Assembly: GCA_002104935.1 (NCBI GenBank)
Contig: MCGT01000004.1
Coordinates: 248,001-312,000, forward strand
Reading direction: 5' to 3'
Source of the DNA: Hesseltinella vesiculosa
Lineage: Eukaryota > Mucoromycota > Mucoromycetes > Mucorales > Cunninghamellaceae
Length of the DNA stretch: 64,000 bases
Part shown: piece after piece, positions 1 through 14,486 of the stretch
Layout of the letters: each line of letters begins with the position of its first letter
Numbering within the stretch: the first letter of the stretch is position 1
Program-made: the position numbers and the translations under genes
The notes under the pieces: model-generated
The model's database searches: none
Told to the model about the DNA's origin: nothing
The model's input: only the letters and a program-made list of their open reading frames with translations

Positions 1-202
1 CACACAGCAGGCTTTTTGGATTTTTACTGTATTTTTAGTGGACAAACTCTGGCCAATCAAATGCCTTGGCTATGAGATTTTGAGCTAAAGGCGAATGTTT
101 TGAAAAAAATTGTTTTGCCTGCGCCATTCTTCATCTTTTCGCGTTTTGTGACCAAGTGTCTCATTTTGGCATTTACTTTTCACTTTATTCACGGCATGTG
201 TG

Positions 203-3074
203 TTACACTTGCTGTAAATGATCGTAAAAAGCAACAACTCTTCGGTTAGCAGTGACTTTGATGGGGTTGAAATTCAAGATTTGCAGAGTTTCCAAAGAAG
301 TTGCTCGAGACAAGGCCACGTAGGCCATACCATCTTCAAACGATTCTCCTAGATCTACACGCACACGCTCCAACGTTTGGCCCTGGCTTTTGTGAATAGA
401 CATAGCCCATGCTAACATCAAGGGCACTTGGGTTCTGGAAGCAATGACCTCGCCACCTAACACACACACACACAGAGACAGACAGAGAGAGAGAGAGAGA
501 GAGAGGATAAGACAATGGTCACTTTCTTTTTTTTTTTTTTGCTGGGCGGTATACCTGGGAGCTCAATGGACCAGCTGTCCATTTCAATGGCGATTTCACG
601 ACCATTGGTGAATTCAACAATGGGTAGCTTGAGATCTAGAATGGTATTGATGTCGTCTTCCGTGGTATCTTCGCCAGACATTCTGTTGCGGTTCTGCATG
701 AGGCACTGACGGATTGCCTTTTTGGTGGTGAATCGACCTGAGCCAGCAAAGCCAGCAACCACACCCAGAGAGCCATTGACGAGGCTGGAGTCAAGGTTCT
801 TTAGCAACATGACTTGGGCTCCAGGTTTCAAACGCAGTTGCTTGGGCGCAATGCACGATTCCACCTTTTTGGAATCACCAGTATCACGGGCTGCGAATTC
901 TCGTGCGTCACCGTTCAAAGCATTCAGTCGGCTGATGTTGGAAGTCTCAACGTCTCTTCGAAGCGGGTACCTAATTGAAAAAAAAACGAGAGTCAGCAAG
1001 TTCTTCTCCTTGTTATTTGTTCTCTGATGCTTATTACAGTTCAGCAGCTTGGATCTTTGATTCTGGCAGGGGTCGTGATAAGGATCGGAACAATTCAATC
1101 GAGGCTGGTGTCAGCCGGCCAGTGCGCATTTCATTCAAAATGTCAACAAAGCCTGTAAGTAGATATGGGTAAACAGGGTCAGTCATGTGTGTGTCTTGAG
1201 GAGATGTCTATTTGCACTTGCGTTGATCTTTCTGACGGAAAACGTGGGTGAGGACGATTGTTTTTTGAATAACCTTGGACCAGGTGCTAGCTTCGAAAGC
1301 AAATTTGGTCGGCCCATGAGGATTCACAGGCGGCAGTTGGAAAAAATCACCAGTGACGACCAGCTATGAAAAGGTGCGAGGAAGGGGTGGTGAGAGCCTT
1401 GTACAGATTTTCCTAGTCACCCTCTTGCTCTCTTATTGTTCATTACCTGAATGCCACCAAAGGGTTTAACAACGCCTTTCGATCGTTGGCCAGGGTTGTC
1501 GGCACGAATGCTTCGGGCAATGGCTTCCAGCTTATCAAATAATTCACCATCCACCATGGAGACTAAGATAGGCGGTGAGTCTATGTCCTCCACAGCGCAA
1601 CGGACATAGTCTTACTTTCATCGATAATCAGCACACGTGTTCGTTTCCAACGTTGGCAAGCACGCTTGGAATATTTGACTTTCTCGATCAGCTTGTGGAC
1701 CGTTTCCGTACCGAGGCCAATGCCAGAAAAGCTAGCAAAATGAAAATATGCGACATGTTAGGATCGGCGTTCACTTCCTCAACCCATCCTTTTTGTTACC
1801 TATGTAGCGTAGACCCGTTGATGTTGCAGGCAGCAATACCCGTCGAGGCGGTCACAGCCACCGCGTCAGGGCCATACTTGTCCATGAGCGCTTCAATCAA
1901 GGCTCGCATCAGCACGGACTTGCCCGTACCTGTAGAACAAGAGAAAAAAAAATGTCACCAGACTGTCCCTCTACTTCACTTGCCACTGATTGTTACCTGC
2001 TGAACCAGTAAAAAAAATACTTTGCTGATCATTAAGAACCATGTTAAGCACACGCTGTTGTTCATTGGAGAGAGTGGGGCGATATTCAGCAGGCTTGTTG
2101 TTCTGATGGCCCCTGCCAGGGCGGCCATGATGGCCACCGCCAAAGCTTTTCCCAAACGACGAGCGCTTGGGGACTGAGCCACCAGACTTGAAAGAGGCAG
2201 GCATTTTGCGTTTGGAAGAAGCAGAAGAAACACCAGAGCCGTAGCTGGAGCCACCACGACTGGATTGGGATGACATGCCGCCTAGAGCAGAAGCCAACGG
2301 ACGCGTTCCTTGTCCAAACCGAGAGGAGCCATAGGGATTTGGATTGACATAGCTGACCCGTTGAGCAGGTGTCGATGTTGGGATTTTAGATGTCGTCTTT
2401 GGTGGATTGTATGGATGTGGCTCCCATTGCGACAAGGTCGATGCAGGTTGGAATCCCGATTTTGAAGATGTGAAAAAGAGATCTTCGTCGTCCAAAGATA
2501 GCGCAGGGGAGGCCCGGGAGGTATATGGCGACGATGGAATATCCTTTTCCACAGCAAGCGTATTTCCACTGGTGACCAAGGGATCTCGATTCGGCATGAA
2601 TGGAGGCGGCTTGACAGTGGCTCGTCGCTGAATTTCTTGTCGCGGACGACTGTCGGATTGGCTGTGGCTGATGGAGGATGGTGACCATCTTGGTTTTTCT
2701 TGACTAGAGTAGAGAGGCTTTGTTCGTATTGGTTGTGATGAGCTGTTGATGCGGTACTTGTTGGAAGAAGCCATCTCGATCACCGGCGTATCGACAGTGC
2801 GTGCGACGGGTCGAGGATCGGAATCGATTTGCATACGATCCGACTGTTGGCTAGAAGACGGTAGGTGGCGGCCTGGAATAAACAGGTCATCGTCTGTCAA
2901 GTCAATCAAGTTGCTACTCGAGCTCGATAGAATAAGAGGTTCATCGTCGGTTAAGTCCATACATGGAGCTGCTGTGCTGGCAGAGGACGTTTTAGCTGGG
3001 GCCGTTGCATCTGGTTTTGGTGCTACAGAGAAGAAGTTGTATAATCCACCTTTCTTTTGCTTGGTATTGCGCAT
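203..3074 (-). CDS. PIF1: PIF1-family 5'-3' DNA helicase
   Basis: Eight exons (3074-1997, 1929-1800, 1731-1616, 1562-1447, 1363-1222, 1152-1038, 970-555, 456-203), 788 aa. PIF1 helicases unwind G-quadruplexes and forked DNA and act at telomeres, in replication and in mitochondria. Residues 1 to about 330 are low-complexity and Ser/Pro-rich. The core starts with a Walker A reading GSAGTGKS near residue 360, split by intron 1. Later come a DE box (LIIDE-ISMVD), [18 protein letters not shown] and the C-terminal SIHKSQGQT and YVALSRAT motifs, all typical of PIF1. The N-terminus carries LYNFF (PCNA-binding PIP-like, without the usual Gln) and two SUMO-interaction-like motifs (MDLTDDE, IDLTDDD). 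The start at 3074 is preferred over an in-frame ATG at 3146 because the stretch between is T/A-rich and UTR-like. Intron 5 has a GC donor (GCAAGT). The last intron holds a CA/GA microsatellite. Confidence 0.93.
457..508. repeat. CA/GA microsatellite inside the last PIF1 intron
   Basis: An alternating (CA)n stretch passes into (GA)n, and lies wholly inside the intron between the last two PIF1 exons. On the coding strand it gives a CT/GT-rich polypyrimidine tract just before the acceptor, so it also serves as the splice-site pyrimidine tract. Confidence 0.9.
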
Positions 3075-3711
3075 ATTGTATATTTTTTTTTGACAAAAAA
3101 AATAATAAAAGGTTGTAGGTAATGGTGATAATGCTGCACTTTTCAAAAGTAATCAAGGAAAGAGCAAGCAAAAAAAAAAAAATAACAACACGCTCCGAAA
3201 AAAAAAAAAGCGTGATTCGATATCGGAATGTGAAATATTTCGGCTGGGTCACCTTCACTGATGGACTTCATTTTGTCAGGGTCCATACCTAACGCAAGAA
3301 CATGCATCCATGTATAAATTCATGTCAATACACTCAATGGCAAGCGATCCACTTCGCTTTCGGGGTTCCAAAGAGCAAAAGGGGACCCGTTTGGGATTTG
3401 ACCAAAAACCACAAGGCCGCCCTACAGTTTCATAGAGTTACCAATTGGTCCCAAATCTTCTATACACGTAGAGAATGTTGGCATCTGACCTTGGGTGAAC
3501 TAGCAGACGTCTCAAGCATTGTGGAGGTAGCCTATGAGCATCGTAAAAAAAAATCCGACAGCAAGCCAGTTGGCTGCCACTTGTCAAAGATACTTTCAGC
3601 ATGTTTATTTTTAGTTGATTGCTTCCAAATAGAATACTGTACAAGTTTGTATATACAATTAGCAAAACAAGTTAAAAATGTAATATTAAGAGTGGCAGTC
3701 AAAAGACATGG
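3075..3711. other. Intergenic: PIF1 upstream region and a repeat relic
   Basis: About 640 bases between PIF1 (start at 3074) and the 3' end of the RdRP gene, both on the minus strand. It should hold the PIF1 promoter and the RdRP 3' flank. It also contains one copy of a dispersed repeat (see 3225-3300). Short open frames here match nothing I recognise. Confidence 0.6.
3225..3300 (-). repeat. Dispersed family-A repeat, copy 1
   Basis: On the minus strand this copy reads MDPDKMKSISEGDP, directly after a TTAG acceptor-like site. It is homologous in sequence and reading frame to copies near 17.1, 36.6, 37.3, 40.9, 51.2 and 61.1 kb. The nucleotide core is GGCTGGGTCACCTTCAC (plus strand). Probably a relic of a duplicated gene or transposable element. 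Confidence 0.7.
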
Positions 3712-6700
3712 CTACAGCAGCAATTTTGCCATGTCTTCTTCGGTAGCGTCGACAGGAACAATAACACGCCTGTCGTCAATGTTGGATTGTTGAGATGGGT
3801 GTTCCAGCTGCAGCCTGAGTTTCTCCACGGTGGCAGGTAAAGACACGACGGTGATGTCATTCACTTCAAAATCAATCACATCGTTTTCGCTTGTAAGCCT
3901 TTGGTGACCACCATAATGGGGGAGGATGATGCGGGGCTCGATATCCTTGTCGGTGCTGTTTGTGCGTGTGTGCAACGGTGACGACGATTCTAGAAGACTA
4001 GACACCAATTGGGTATCTGACTTGTCCTTTGCCCAATTGTCATTAACTGGGGTGTCATTTGAGTTGGTATCCTCTTCGTCATCCACCACTTCAAACATCA
4101 TGTCGTCCTCGTCTGCTTGATTGAGTCGTATCAATTCGTCTTCATCCACAGGTTGGAGGTCTTTTTCAGTGTAGTGGATGGCTTGACGACGTTTGGCAAT
4201 GTCCACCAGGATGGATTCCATCACCCACGGGAAGCTAAGGTAAGCGCCAGTCACAGAGGTGTCGCGCAAACGTTCTTGAGGGTGGTAAGTGACGTAATAC
4301 CAGGCGGCGGCTTTTTGTTCAGCTTGTTGACCATGGTGAAGATCCTTGTAGGCATCGGGTCCCGTTTTCTGTTTACCAACGTCGGCTTCGAATTTTTGTC
4401 GCCATAAGGCTTTCACGCCTGCCACAGTCTCAGCCAATTCCTTGTGCAACTCGTACGTGTTTTTTCGATTGCGCGTGACGGTCCATTGCATGACAAAGTT
4501 TGACACCAGCTCGGATTCTGTTTTGATGCCGTATTGGTTCATCACCGCCAGCAGGTCACGGTTGTAATCCTGGCGTTCTTCACGCGCCTTTGCAATGAAG
4601 CGCTCCATGCCGCTGATACGCAGACGAGGATCATAGAGGGTGTCGGCAAGTAAATCGGATTCGTAGCGATCAAAGTCGTCGTTGTTGATCATGCGATACA
4701 TCACCCCCAGAACCTTTTCGGATTTGTACATGGGCTTATCGGTCTTGTTCATAAAATCCGGAAAGTCCCTTACTTTTAGACCTTGATCCATGGTAGCTGG
4801 ATGCCCAGACTTGGGGAAATCTGTTGAAAGAAGGTGAAGGGAATGAGGCTAAGTCAAAAAAAAAAAAAAAAAAAAAAAAGCGTACCAACAGCGTCAGAAT
4901 GTAATTCAGCCAATCGCTTGCAGGCTCCATCCATAGCCCCATCACTGGAGCGGTCAGCAGTAGCCAAGTGAGCATTGGCGATTTGACCGAGGATATCGTT
5001 ATTGATGTAGTTGACAAAGAATTTCATGATATCGCCTCGCTCTACCGAATCCTTGGTCAGTGGGCTGGGCGGCTTGTAATCCATGGGGTTGTATTCATTA
5101 GTAGGTATCAGGTCCTTGTCCCAGATAATCCTGTGAGAGCAAAAAAAAAAAAAAAAAAAAAAGGTAAATAAAATGCCAATGGTTCAGTAGCATCCGGTTA
5201 TCCCTTCTTTTCACTGAACTTACGTGAAATCATCGCCATCGAGGTCACCGCCGGAGCACATGCTTGGGATATCACGGTTTCCGACAGTGGGAAACACGAG
5301 TACGTCCTTTAGGTGGCGAAGAGCAGGGCAGTCGACGGCTGTGACAAGGCGGATATCGCCAGGATGGAAACACGGGTTACGGTAGACAATGCATTGGGCT
5401 TGGACCACTTGGTTTTTAACAATACCGCCGGTCAGCTGCAAAAACACTTCATTTTCCTTCAGCACACCGAGCTCGTCAGGCACACCCAGCAAAAAGGCAC
5501 CGCGCGGCACATGGATCTTGGCTTTTTCTTTGAGCTCTTTGAGCATTTTGCATCGGAACATGCGGACCAGATTCATAATGTAAGGGTCACGGCGGTCTAG
5601 GAAACCAGCGCCAATAATGTTGGCCATGGACTGACCAATGCCGAATTCATCAGTGTTTGACAAGATCATCTTGACGGCGTCTTCAGAGTCGGTGAGCATT
5701 TTGCTCAAGTCACGCACCAGTCGCTCGAGCATATTCAAAAAGGTGCTGTCAGGAACGCCCAGAGCGGACAGCAGGGTGATGGCTTGGCGGTTCAAAAAGG
5801 CTGAGATGTGTGAAGAAACGCGGACAACCTCGAGCATGGTGTGGTCTGATGTGAACTTGATCTGGCTAGGTCGAAGCTCGACCTTGTAGCCCTTGAGGGA
5901 GTCCTTGACCATCAGTACGCCTTTGGCACCTCCTAGTCGGAATTGGAAAGCACTTGGCACAACGCCCAGTGTGCTGGCCGCCCGTCGCACCACTTCACCT
6001 GCTAGTTCGGGAGAGATATTGCCACAGCCATCGGTAAACGTGTACCCATGGTGTTCAATATCTTTGATATTGGTGACTTGGTTGGGTTCTAATTCAATGA
6101 TTGCGCGGGTAGACGAGAAGCACTACCAAAAAAAAAAAAATTACATGCCATTTCTGCCAACGATGTCTTCCCACTAGCTTACCTGGCCAATTCGAGCTGC
6201 ATGCTTTGCTACAACTTTGATGTCAGAAAAGTCCCCCATCCAGGCCAAAATCATCTCGGCATTCATCCGGTCCAAATGAGCACCTTCGGTGAACGGGGCA
6301 AAAAACCAGCAGCCATGTTCACGAAGCTGGGAGCTGGAGAAGCCAAGGAATTCATAGTGTACGGCGCCGATTTTGATACCTGATTTGAGAGTGTTGTACA
6401 CTCGGCCGTAGATATCGTCGTTGGTGTTTTTGTCTCGGGCGGCACCAATTCGGATCATGCTGTCGTCGGTGAATTGGACTCGGATAAAACGGTCGGAGTA
6501 GTTACGAAAATGTCGCACCACCCGGTTGGTGGTTTCGAGGGTGCGGGGGATGACATAGGTGATGGTGGGGGTGACGACGGCTTTCCGCAGGAGGGCGCAG
6601 TGGTGTGGGATGGTTCGAGGCAGGGTCAGGTTCATGCGATGTTTGGACCAGATCTCGTGAAAGGCACGCTTGGGATTCCAGATGCGCTCCTTTTTGTTAT

Positions 6701-7855
6701 ACATCATGTCAAGGATGCCGCAGACAATGTCGCGATCGAGTTTACCGAGCAGATCGTAAAACTCACCGTCCAGGTTGCGTACATGAAGCACGTTGGTGGC
6801 AATGTTGGCTTCCAGCAAATACAGGATATCATAATGCATCATGGATGAGCGCTGGTGGTGGTTGATGGGCTTTGGTAGGTTTTTGTGGGATACCACTTGG
6901 ATGGCATGGGAAGAAATGTTTCCACGGGGTATCAGGTTGAATTCAGCCATGCTGGTCAGCATCGATTTGAGGAAATGCTGCCTGCGTTTGTTGAAAGCGA
7001 GACGGTAGACAGTCCAGGATCCGATGTTGATGTAGTCGTCGGGAAGGGACAGCCCAACGGGCTCAGAAAAGGGGATGTCGGTGGGGTTGGCAGTTTTGGC
7101 AAGCAGGCACAGACGGGATACGTCAAGGCGGGAAACGTAGCGGCTGTTATTTGAAGAGCCGTGGTTGGGGGTAAGTGGGCTCTTCCAGAAGCGAGCTGGG
7201 TATTTGAGGGCCATGGTCATGTAGGTTGTCTCGCCATTGACCTCCACCACAATGTCGTTGACAATGTCCTTGAACATGAATTCCATGTGGCAGTTGCCGT
7301 CCAGGTGCTGAAAGTAGATGCGGATGCGGTGCTCATTGAAATCAACGCGGATGGACACATCCTGCGTAAACATGAATTCTTCGACAAACTTGTGCTCTTC
7401 TAGGTACGATCCCAGGCTCAGGGATTGTGCGTACACTTTGATTTTATGTCGTTGATCCGTTTCGTTTATAACTGCATACTCCATTCTGACCAGGTTGCCG
7501 TCGATAAATATGGGTTTGGTCATGTCGAGGTTCAGCGGTTTGGAACTGATGAGCAACAGTGAGTTGGACGCAGAAGCTTCGCTGAAGATATGGCTTACCT
7601 AAATTCAACCTCTGCTGAATTATCGCGGTAGCCGCCTTCGTTCTCGAGGATTTTCACCTGGTGAACATTGCAATCACGGCTTTCAAATGCATCGCGGATC
7701 GTGCCAGGCAGGGTTTTGGGGTGGAGATTCGTGAGGAGAAGTTTACATTCATCCTGATGCTTTTGTGCGCTCATAGCTTGGCGAATGTGTGGGCTTTGTG
7801 TACGCTCCAGCAAATGGTCATCAGGTGGAGGTCGGCGATCCTTTCGAAAGGACAT
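3712..7855 (-). CDS. RNA-dependent RNA polymerase (RNA-silencing type)
   Basis: Five exons (7855-7599, 7545-6183, 6122-5224, 5130-4886, 4820-3712), 1290 aa. Eukaryotic RdRPs make double-stranded RNA from single-stranded templates to feed Dicer; in Mucorales they amplify siRNA signals in transgene and transposon silencing. The catalytic signature CSGGDLDGDDF lies near residues 830-840 and matches the DxDGD metal-binding motif of the QDE-1/Rdp1/RDR family. Upstream, GYTFTDGCGNIS and FQFRLGGAKGVL are also typical of the family. The N-terminal ~85 residues may be a degenerate RRM-like segment. The C-terminus has an acidic patch (EVVDDEEDTNSND). The start at 7855 is the first ATG of the exon and leaves 181 bp to the divergent helicase gene. 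Two introns carry poly-A/T runs of about 20 bases. Which RdRP paralogue this is cannot be told. Confidence 0.95.
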
Positions 7856-8036
7856 TCAAAAAAGGTTGAAAGGGGAGAACAAAAAAAGAACAAAGAAAAG
7901 AAAAAACAGGAATGGTCTTGGCTTTCTTTGTGCGACACAGAAACCTAAAAAAATGAGAATCCGCAGTGGCGCCCCTTCTTTCTCTTTCTTTACACTTTTT
8001 TTTTTTTTTTTACTCTTTTGCCATTGAGATTCCACC
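7856..8036. promoter_or_regulatory. Shared divergent promoter region, RdRP / SMARCAL1-like helicase
   Basis: Only 181 bp separate the RdRP start codon (-) from the helicase start codon (+), so the two genes probably share a bidirectional promoter. The stretch has A-rich and T-rich runs. No defined element was identified; this is inferred from gene arrangement. Confidence 0.5.
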
Positions 8037-10791
8037 ATGGTTGAAAAACTCTGTTTTTGCCAGAGCAAAGCCGTGCGCTTGCAAGTCAAAAAGCAAGGAC
8101 CAACCTATGGCCGATGGTTTTACAAGGTACGAATACGTTTGGAAAAAGCGCTGAGAGCCTGATAAAGCTTACTCTTTTTTATAAACGCCCATAGTGCTCC
8201 AGCGGGAAATGCTCCTATTTCAAATGGGAAGAAAAGCGCATCATCGCTCCCGAGATTGCTAAACAGCAGCGTGTGAAGCGGCAGCGAGAGAATGAGCTGG
8301 ATGGCTCTGGCGTGATCGCTGCGATCCGCGACCGCACTACGAGTGTGCAGTTCAGTCTTCGTTCCACCACTGAAATCGGTATTCTCCTTGGTCCCAACAG
8401 CCATGCTCTTGTCACAATGATCCAAGAGTGGAGCCATGCTCGATGGAACAATGAACTTCATGAATGGCTGATCCCTGCCACGCTTCCCCACTACAAGCTT
8501 GCCTATGAGACCATCATGAAATGCTCCAGCCCGCAGCTCCGCATCCAGTGCCAGGCTCTCTCTTCCATCGTCATACAACTCCTCAAGGACGACCAGCATC
8601 CATGTGCTTCCTTTGAGTCCCCGCCTTCTCCTCCTGCGTCGCCTCCTCAGAACACGCAGGAATACGACCAGCTTCTGGACGACGATATGGATCCTGATTT
8701 TCTTGAACAATGTGTCTTGATCGCCAATGCCGAAGAACGTCTTCACTCGTATGTCAAACCTCTTTCCATTTGGGACAACATGATGGAGTACCAGCGCCAG
8801 GGCGTCCACGATGCCCTGTTGAAGCAAGGTCGTGTGCTTTTGGCTGATGAAATGGGCCTTGGCAAATCCATCCAAGCCTTGGCCATAGCTATAGCCTACC
8901 CAGAGCATTGGCCTATCCTGATCATCTGTCCTTCGTCGCTGCTGATGACCTGGTCCGACCAAATCCAACAATGGCTTCCTTTCACCAATCAAGATATCCG
9001 CTTGACTCTCAAGGGCTCTTCTCTTTTTGGACATATACCCGCTCCTCTGTCGACTGGCGATTTTGCTGGCTTGCAGGTAAAAAAAAAAAAAAAAGGAAGG
9101 TTGGCCGTGTCCACGCTCGCCTGACCGCTTTTTTATAGCAAACACGACCAGGTCCTCGGTTTTATATCATCAGCTACGAAATGGCTACCAAAAATATCTA
9201 TCACCTGACACAAGCCAATTACAATATTGCTATCTGCGACGAAAGCCATCAGCTCAAAAACCCAAAGGTAAGAGGCGTGGGAAACAAAAAAACCATAGAA
9301 CCGAGTGGTGACCCTTTATTTTATCCTGAATCCAGACCAACCGCACAAGGGAACTGACACCGCTATTGAAAAAGGCAAAGGTGGTGGTGATGCTGTCCGG
9401 AACGCCTGCATTATCACGACCGATTGAGCTCTTCCCCCAGCTGCACATTCTCAACCAAACCCTCTTTCCGAACATGCATCAATTTGGTGTGCAGTATTGT
9501 GAAGCGCATCAAACACGTTATGGATGGAATTACCAAGGTAAGTTCGAGCACATAAACAAAAGCAACCAAGAGAGAAGATATATCATCATTTTTCAACACA
9601 AGGCGGATCCAACCTTTCTGAATTACACTTCATCTTGGAAAAATCCGTCATGATTCGTCGGCTGAAGGACGAGGTGCAGCTCGCTTTGCCAACCAAGACC
9701 CGGCACATTGTCCACCTCAATGTCGCCCCTGAGCAGTTGATTCAAGTCAACAGGTTGAAGAAGGAACTTGCATCGATCATGAAGAATCCTTTGCACCCTC
9801 ATTATGAATTTCGGCGCCACACCAAGACCTTGGAATTGGTAACGGGACGCTTTTCTTGCCTCGGTCGTGAACTCAATCTATCCTTTTTGTTAAAACCTAG
9901 TACGTGGCCACCAGCCAAGCCAAAATCCCTGCAATCTTGCAATATCTGGATGAATGGCTCCTTTCGACAGACGAAAAAGTGATTGTCTTTGCGTATCATT
10001 TACACGTGGTGGACGCATTGGCATGTTATTTAGCTAAGCATCAGGTCAGTCTCCTTTTCGATTGTTCTAGTGGACTCACCAGCCATGTCCTTTTTTTTTT
10101 TTTTTTTTTGTACTGTCACAGATCAAGTTTGTGCGAATGGATGGAAACACAAAGCAGACCGAGCGACATCGCCTTTGCCAAGAATTCCAACGCAGCGGTG
10201 ACATCCAAGTGGCTCTTCTCACCATCACTGCTATGAATGTCGGCATGAATTTCCAAGCTGCCAGCAAAGGTCTGTCCCGAGAAATAGAAAAGAAAAAGCA
10301 TGCGTAGCGATTGACAGATGCTTTCTTTTCCAGTGATCTTTGCCGAGATCTATTGGAACCCCTCGCATTTATTGCAAGCCGAAGATAGAGTGCATGTGAG
10401 TCATCCCCAAGTCGGAAGCAACCGTTTTATACTAATATTAATGCATAGCGTATTGGCCAAATGAACAGCGTCCAGATCAAGTATCTTTTGGCAATGCAAA
10501 CTGCTGGTAAGCGCTCCTATTTTTTTTGATAATGTCATGCATGATATTTCAATCCTATCAATCTCTCCTAGATGGCTCACCCTTTTTTTTTTTTTTTCAT
10601 GCTGCAAGCAGACTTCATGATGTGGTCTATGCTGATGAAAAAACTCAAAGTGGTAGGCGATGTTCTAGGTAAGGATCACTCCGAGACCAAATGACGAGCG
10701 TTTCTGAACCTTTTTCAACTTTATTTTAGACCCTAACAAGCCTGGTAGCTCAAAAATGGATGGTGTGGACGAGCCAAGCGTCTTTCTCTAG
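8037..10791 (+). CDS. SMARCAL1-like annealing helicase with N-terminal GRF zinc finger and HARP domain
   Basis: Eleven exons (8037-8126, 8195-9076, 9139-9267, 9336-9537, 9603-9838, 9901-10044, 10122-10269, 10334-10395, 10449-10506, 10612-10668, 10730-10791), 689 aa. SMARCAL1-type SNF2 enzymes reanneal RPA-coated single strands and remodel stalled forks. Domain order: GRF-type zinc finger at residues ~5-47 (CFC, GPTYGRWFYKC, GKCSYFKW), HARP-like segment ~78-137 (ending NELHEWLIPATL), then the SNF2 core with Walker A ADEMGLGKS (~245-256), box II DESHQLKNPK, LSGTPALSRPIELFPQ, and C-terminal motifs VRMDGNTKQTER and AEDRVHRIGQ. The helicase core matches SMARCAL1 better than other SNF2 groups. The GRF finger at the N-terminus, where SMARCAL1 carries its RPA-binding motif, is unusual. 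The start ATG at 8037 is required to include the first zinc ligands. Several introns have poly-T runs. Confidence 0.92.
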
Positions 10792-11235
10792 CTCATTAAA
10801 CATGTTGTCATACCAAAAGGTCATTTCTATCCATTGAAACAACACCTTCCTCCAACGTGGCAAGAAATGCAGCAATTAAAAAAAACGAATCATTGGGTCC
10901 AAGCAGCAACATTCTTTTTTTCATAGAATGCCTGGACATTCCAGGGTCGATCAGCGCTTGGCTTTTTTGATTGTTCTGGCTCCTCAACTTTCCCCTTTCC
11001 CTAAACTCTAACCTCCCTTTTTTTTTTTTTTTTTTGTTGAACGATGAAGCCAACTGCATCACATGGTCTTTTCTATTTGATCGGATATTTTTAACACGCG
11101 AGCTGGTAACTAAGCGGTGCCTGAAGATCAGTCCACCCCCCCCTTTTTTTTTGGGCAGAATCAAATTCATGCGCTCTTTTTTTTTTATTTGTTTTTGTGC
11201 CACTCTTTCATTTTTTTTTCTTCGAATTTTATAGC
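10792..11235. other. Intergenic between helicase and kinase genes
   Basis: About 440 bases between two plus-strand genes, with several poly-T runs and a short C-run. It presumably contains the helicase 3' UTR and the kinase promoter or 5' UTR. A TTTTATAG just before the kinase ATG could be the acceptor of a 5'-UTR intron. No gene is seen. Confidence 0.5.
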
Positions 11236-14087
<2,852 letters not shown>

Positions 14088-14382
14088 AAAATTAATAAAA
14101 AAAACCTTGCTCTATTCGATCATGGCTCTCACTCTCTATCTCTCTCTCTTCTGTTCACGTCCAGCCTCTTGTGAAATTTGAATAAAAAAAATGCCGTTAT
14201 CATATGGCACGATCCTATGCTGCTGGCATTGACCCCGGCCCAAGTTTGACAACCTGAAAGTCTCTATTTTGTTTGAAATACTGTGCACCTCGAGGTTCCA
14301 GAGGATCATGTTAGCGAGCTACCCCGCATAGGCTACAATGCCTTGATTTCAGCCGCCATTCCCCCTCGATCTATTTCTTGTT

Positions 14383-14418
<36 letters not shown>

Positions 14419-14486
14419 TTTTTTACAGCAGAATTCATGCAAAAGAAGGCACGACCACCATTTATATATTTTTTTTGGAGAAAGAT
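14088..14486. other. Convergent intergenic region with long poly-T
   Basis: About 400 bases between the convergent kinase (+) and SMU1 (-) genes, with a poly-T run of about 33 bases at 14384-14415. It should hold both 3' UTRs. No gene is seen. Confidence 0.6.

Noticed and set aside
6474..6848. Plus-strand open frames opposite RdRP
   Set aside because: Antisense shadows of the RdRP coding exon.
8120..9145. 341-codon minus-strand open frame
   Set aside because: Lies antisense to the SMARCAL1-like helicase exon, which has clear conserved motifs on the plus strand.
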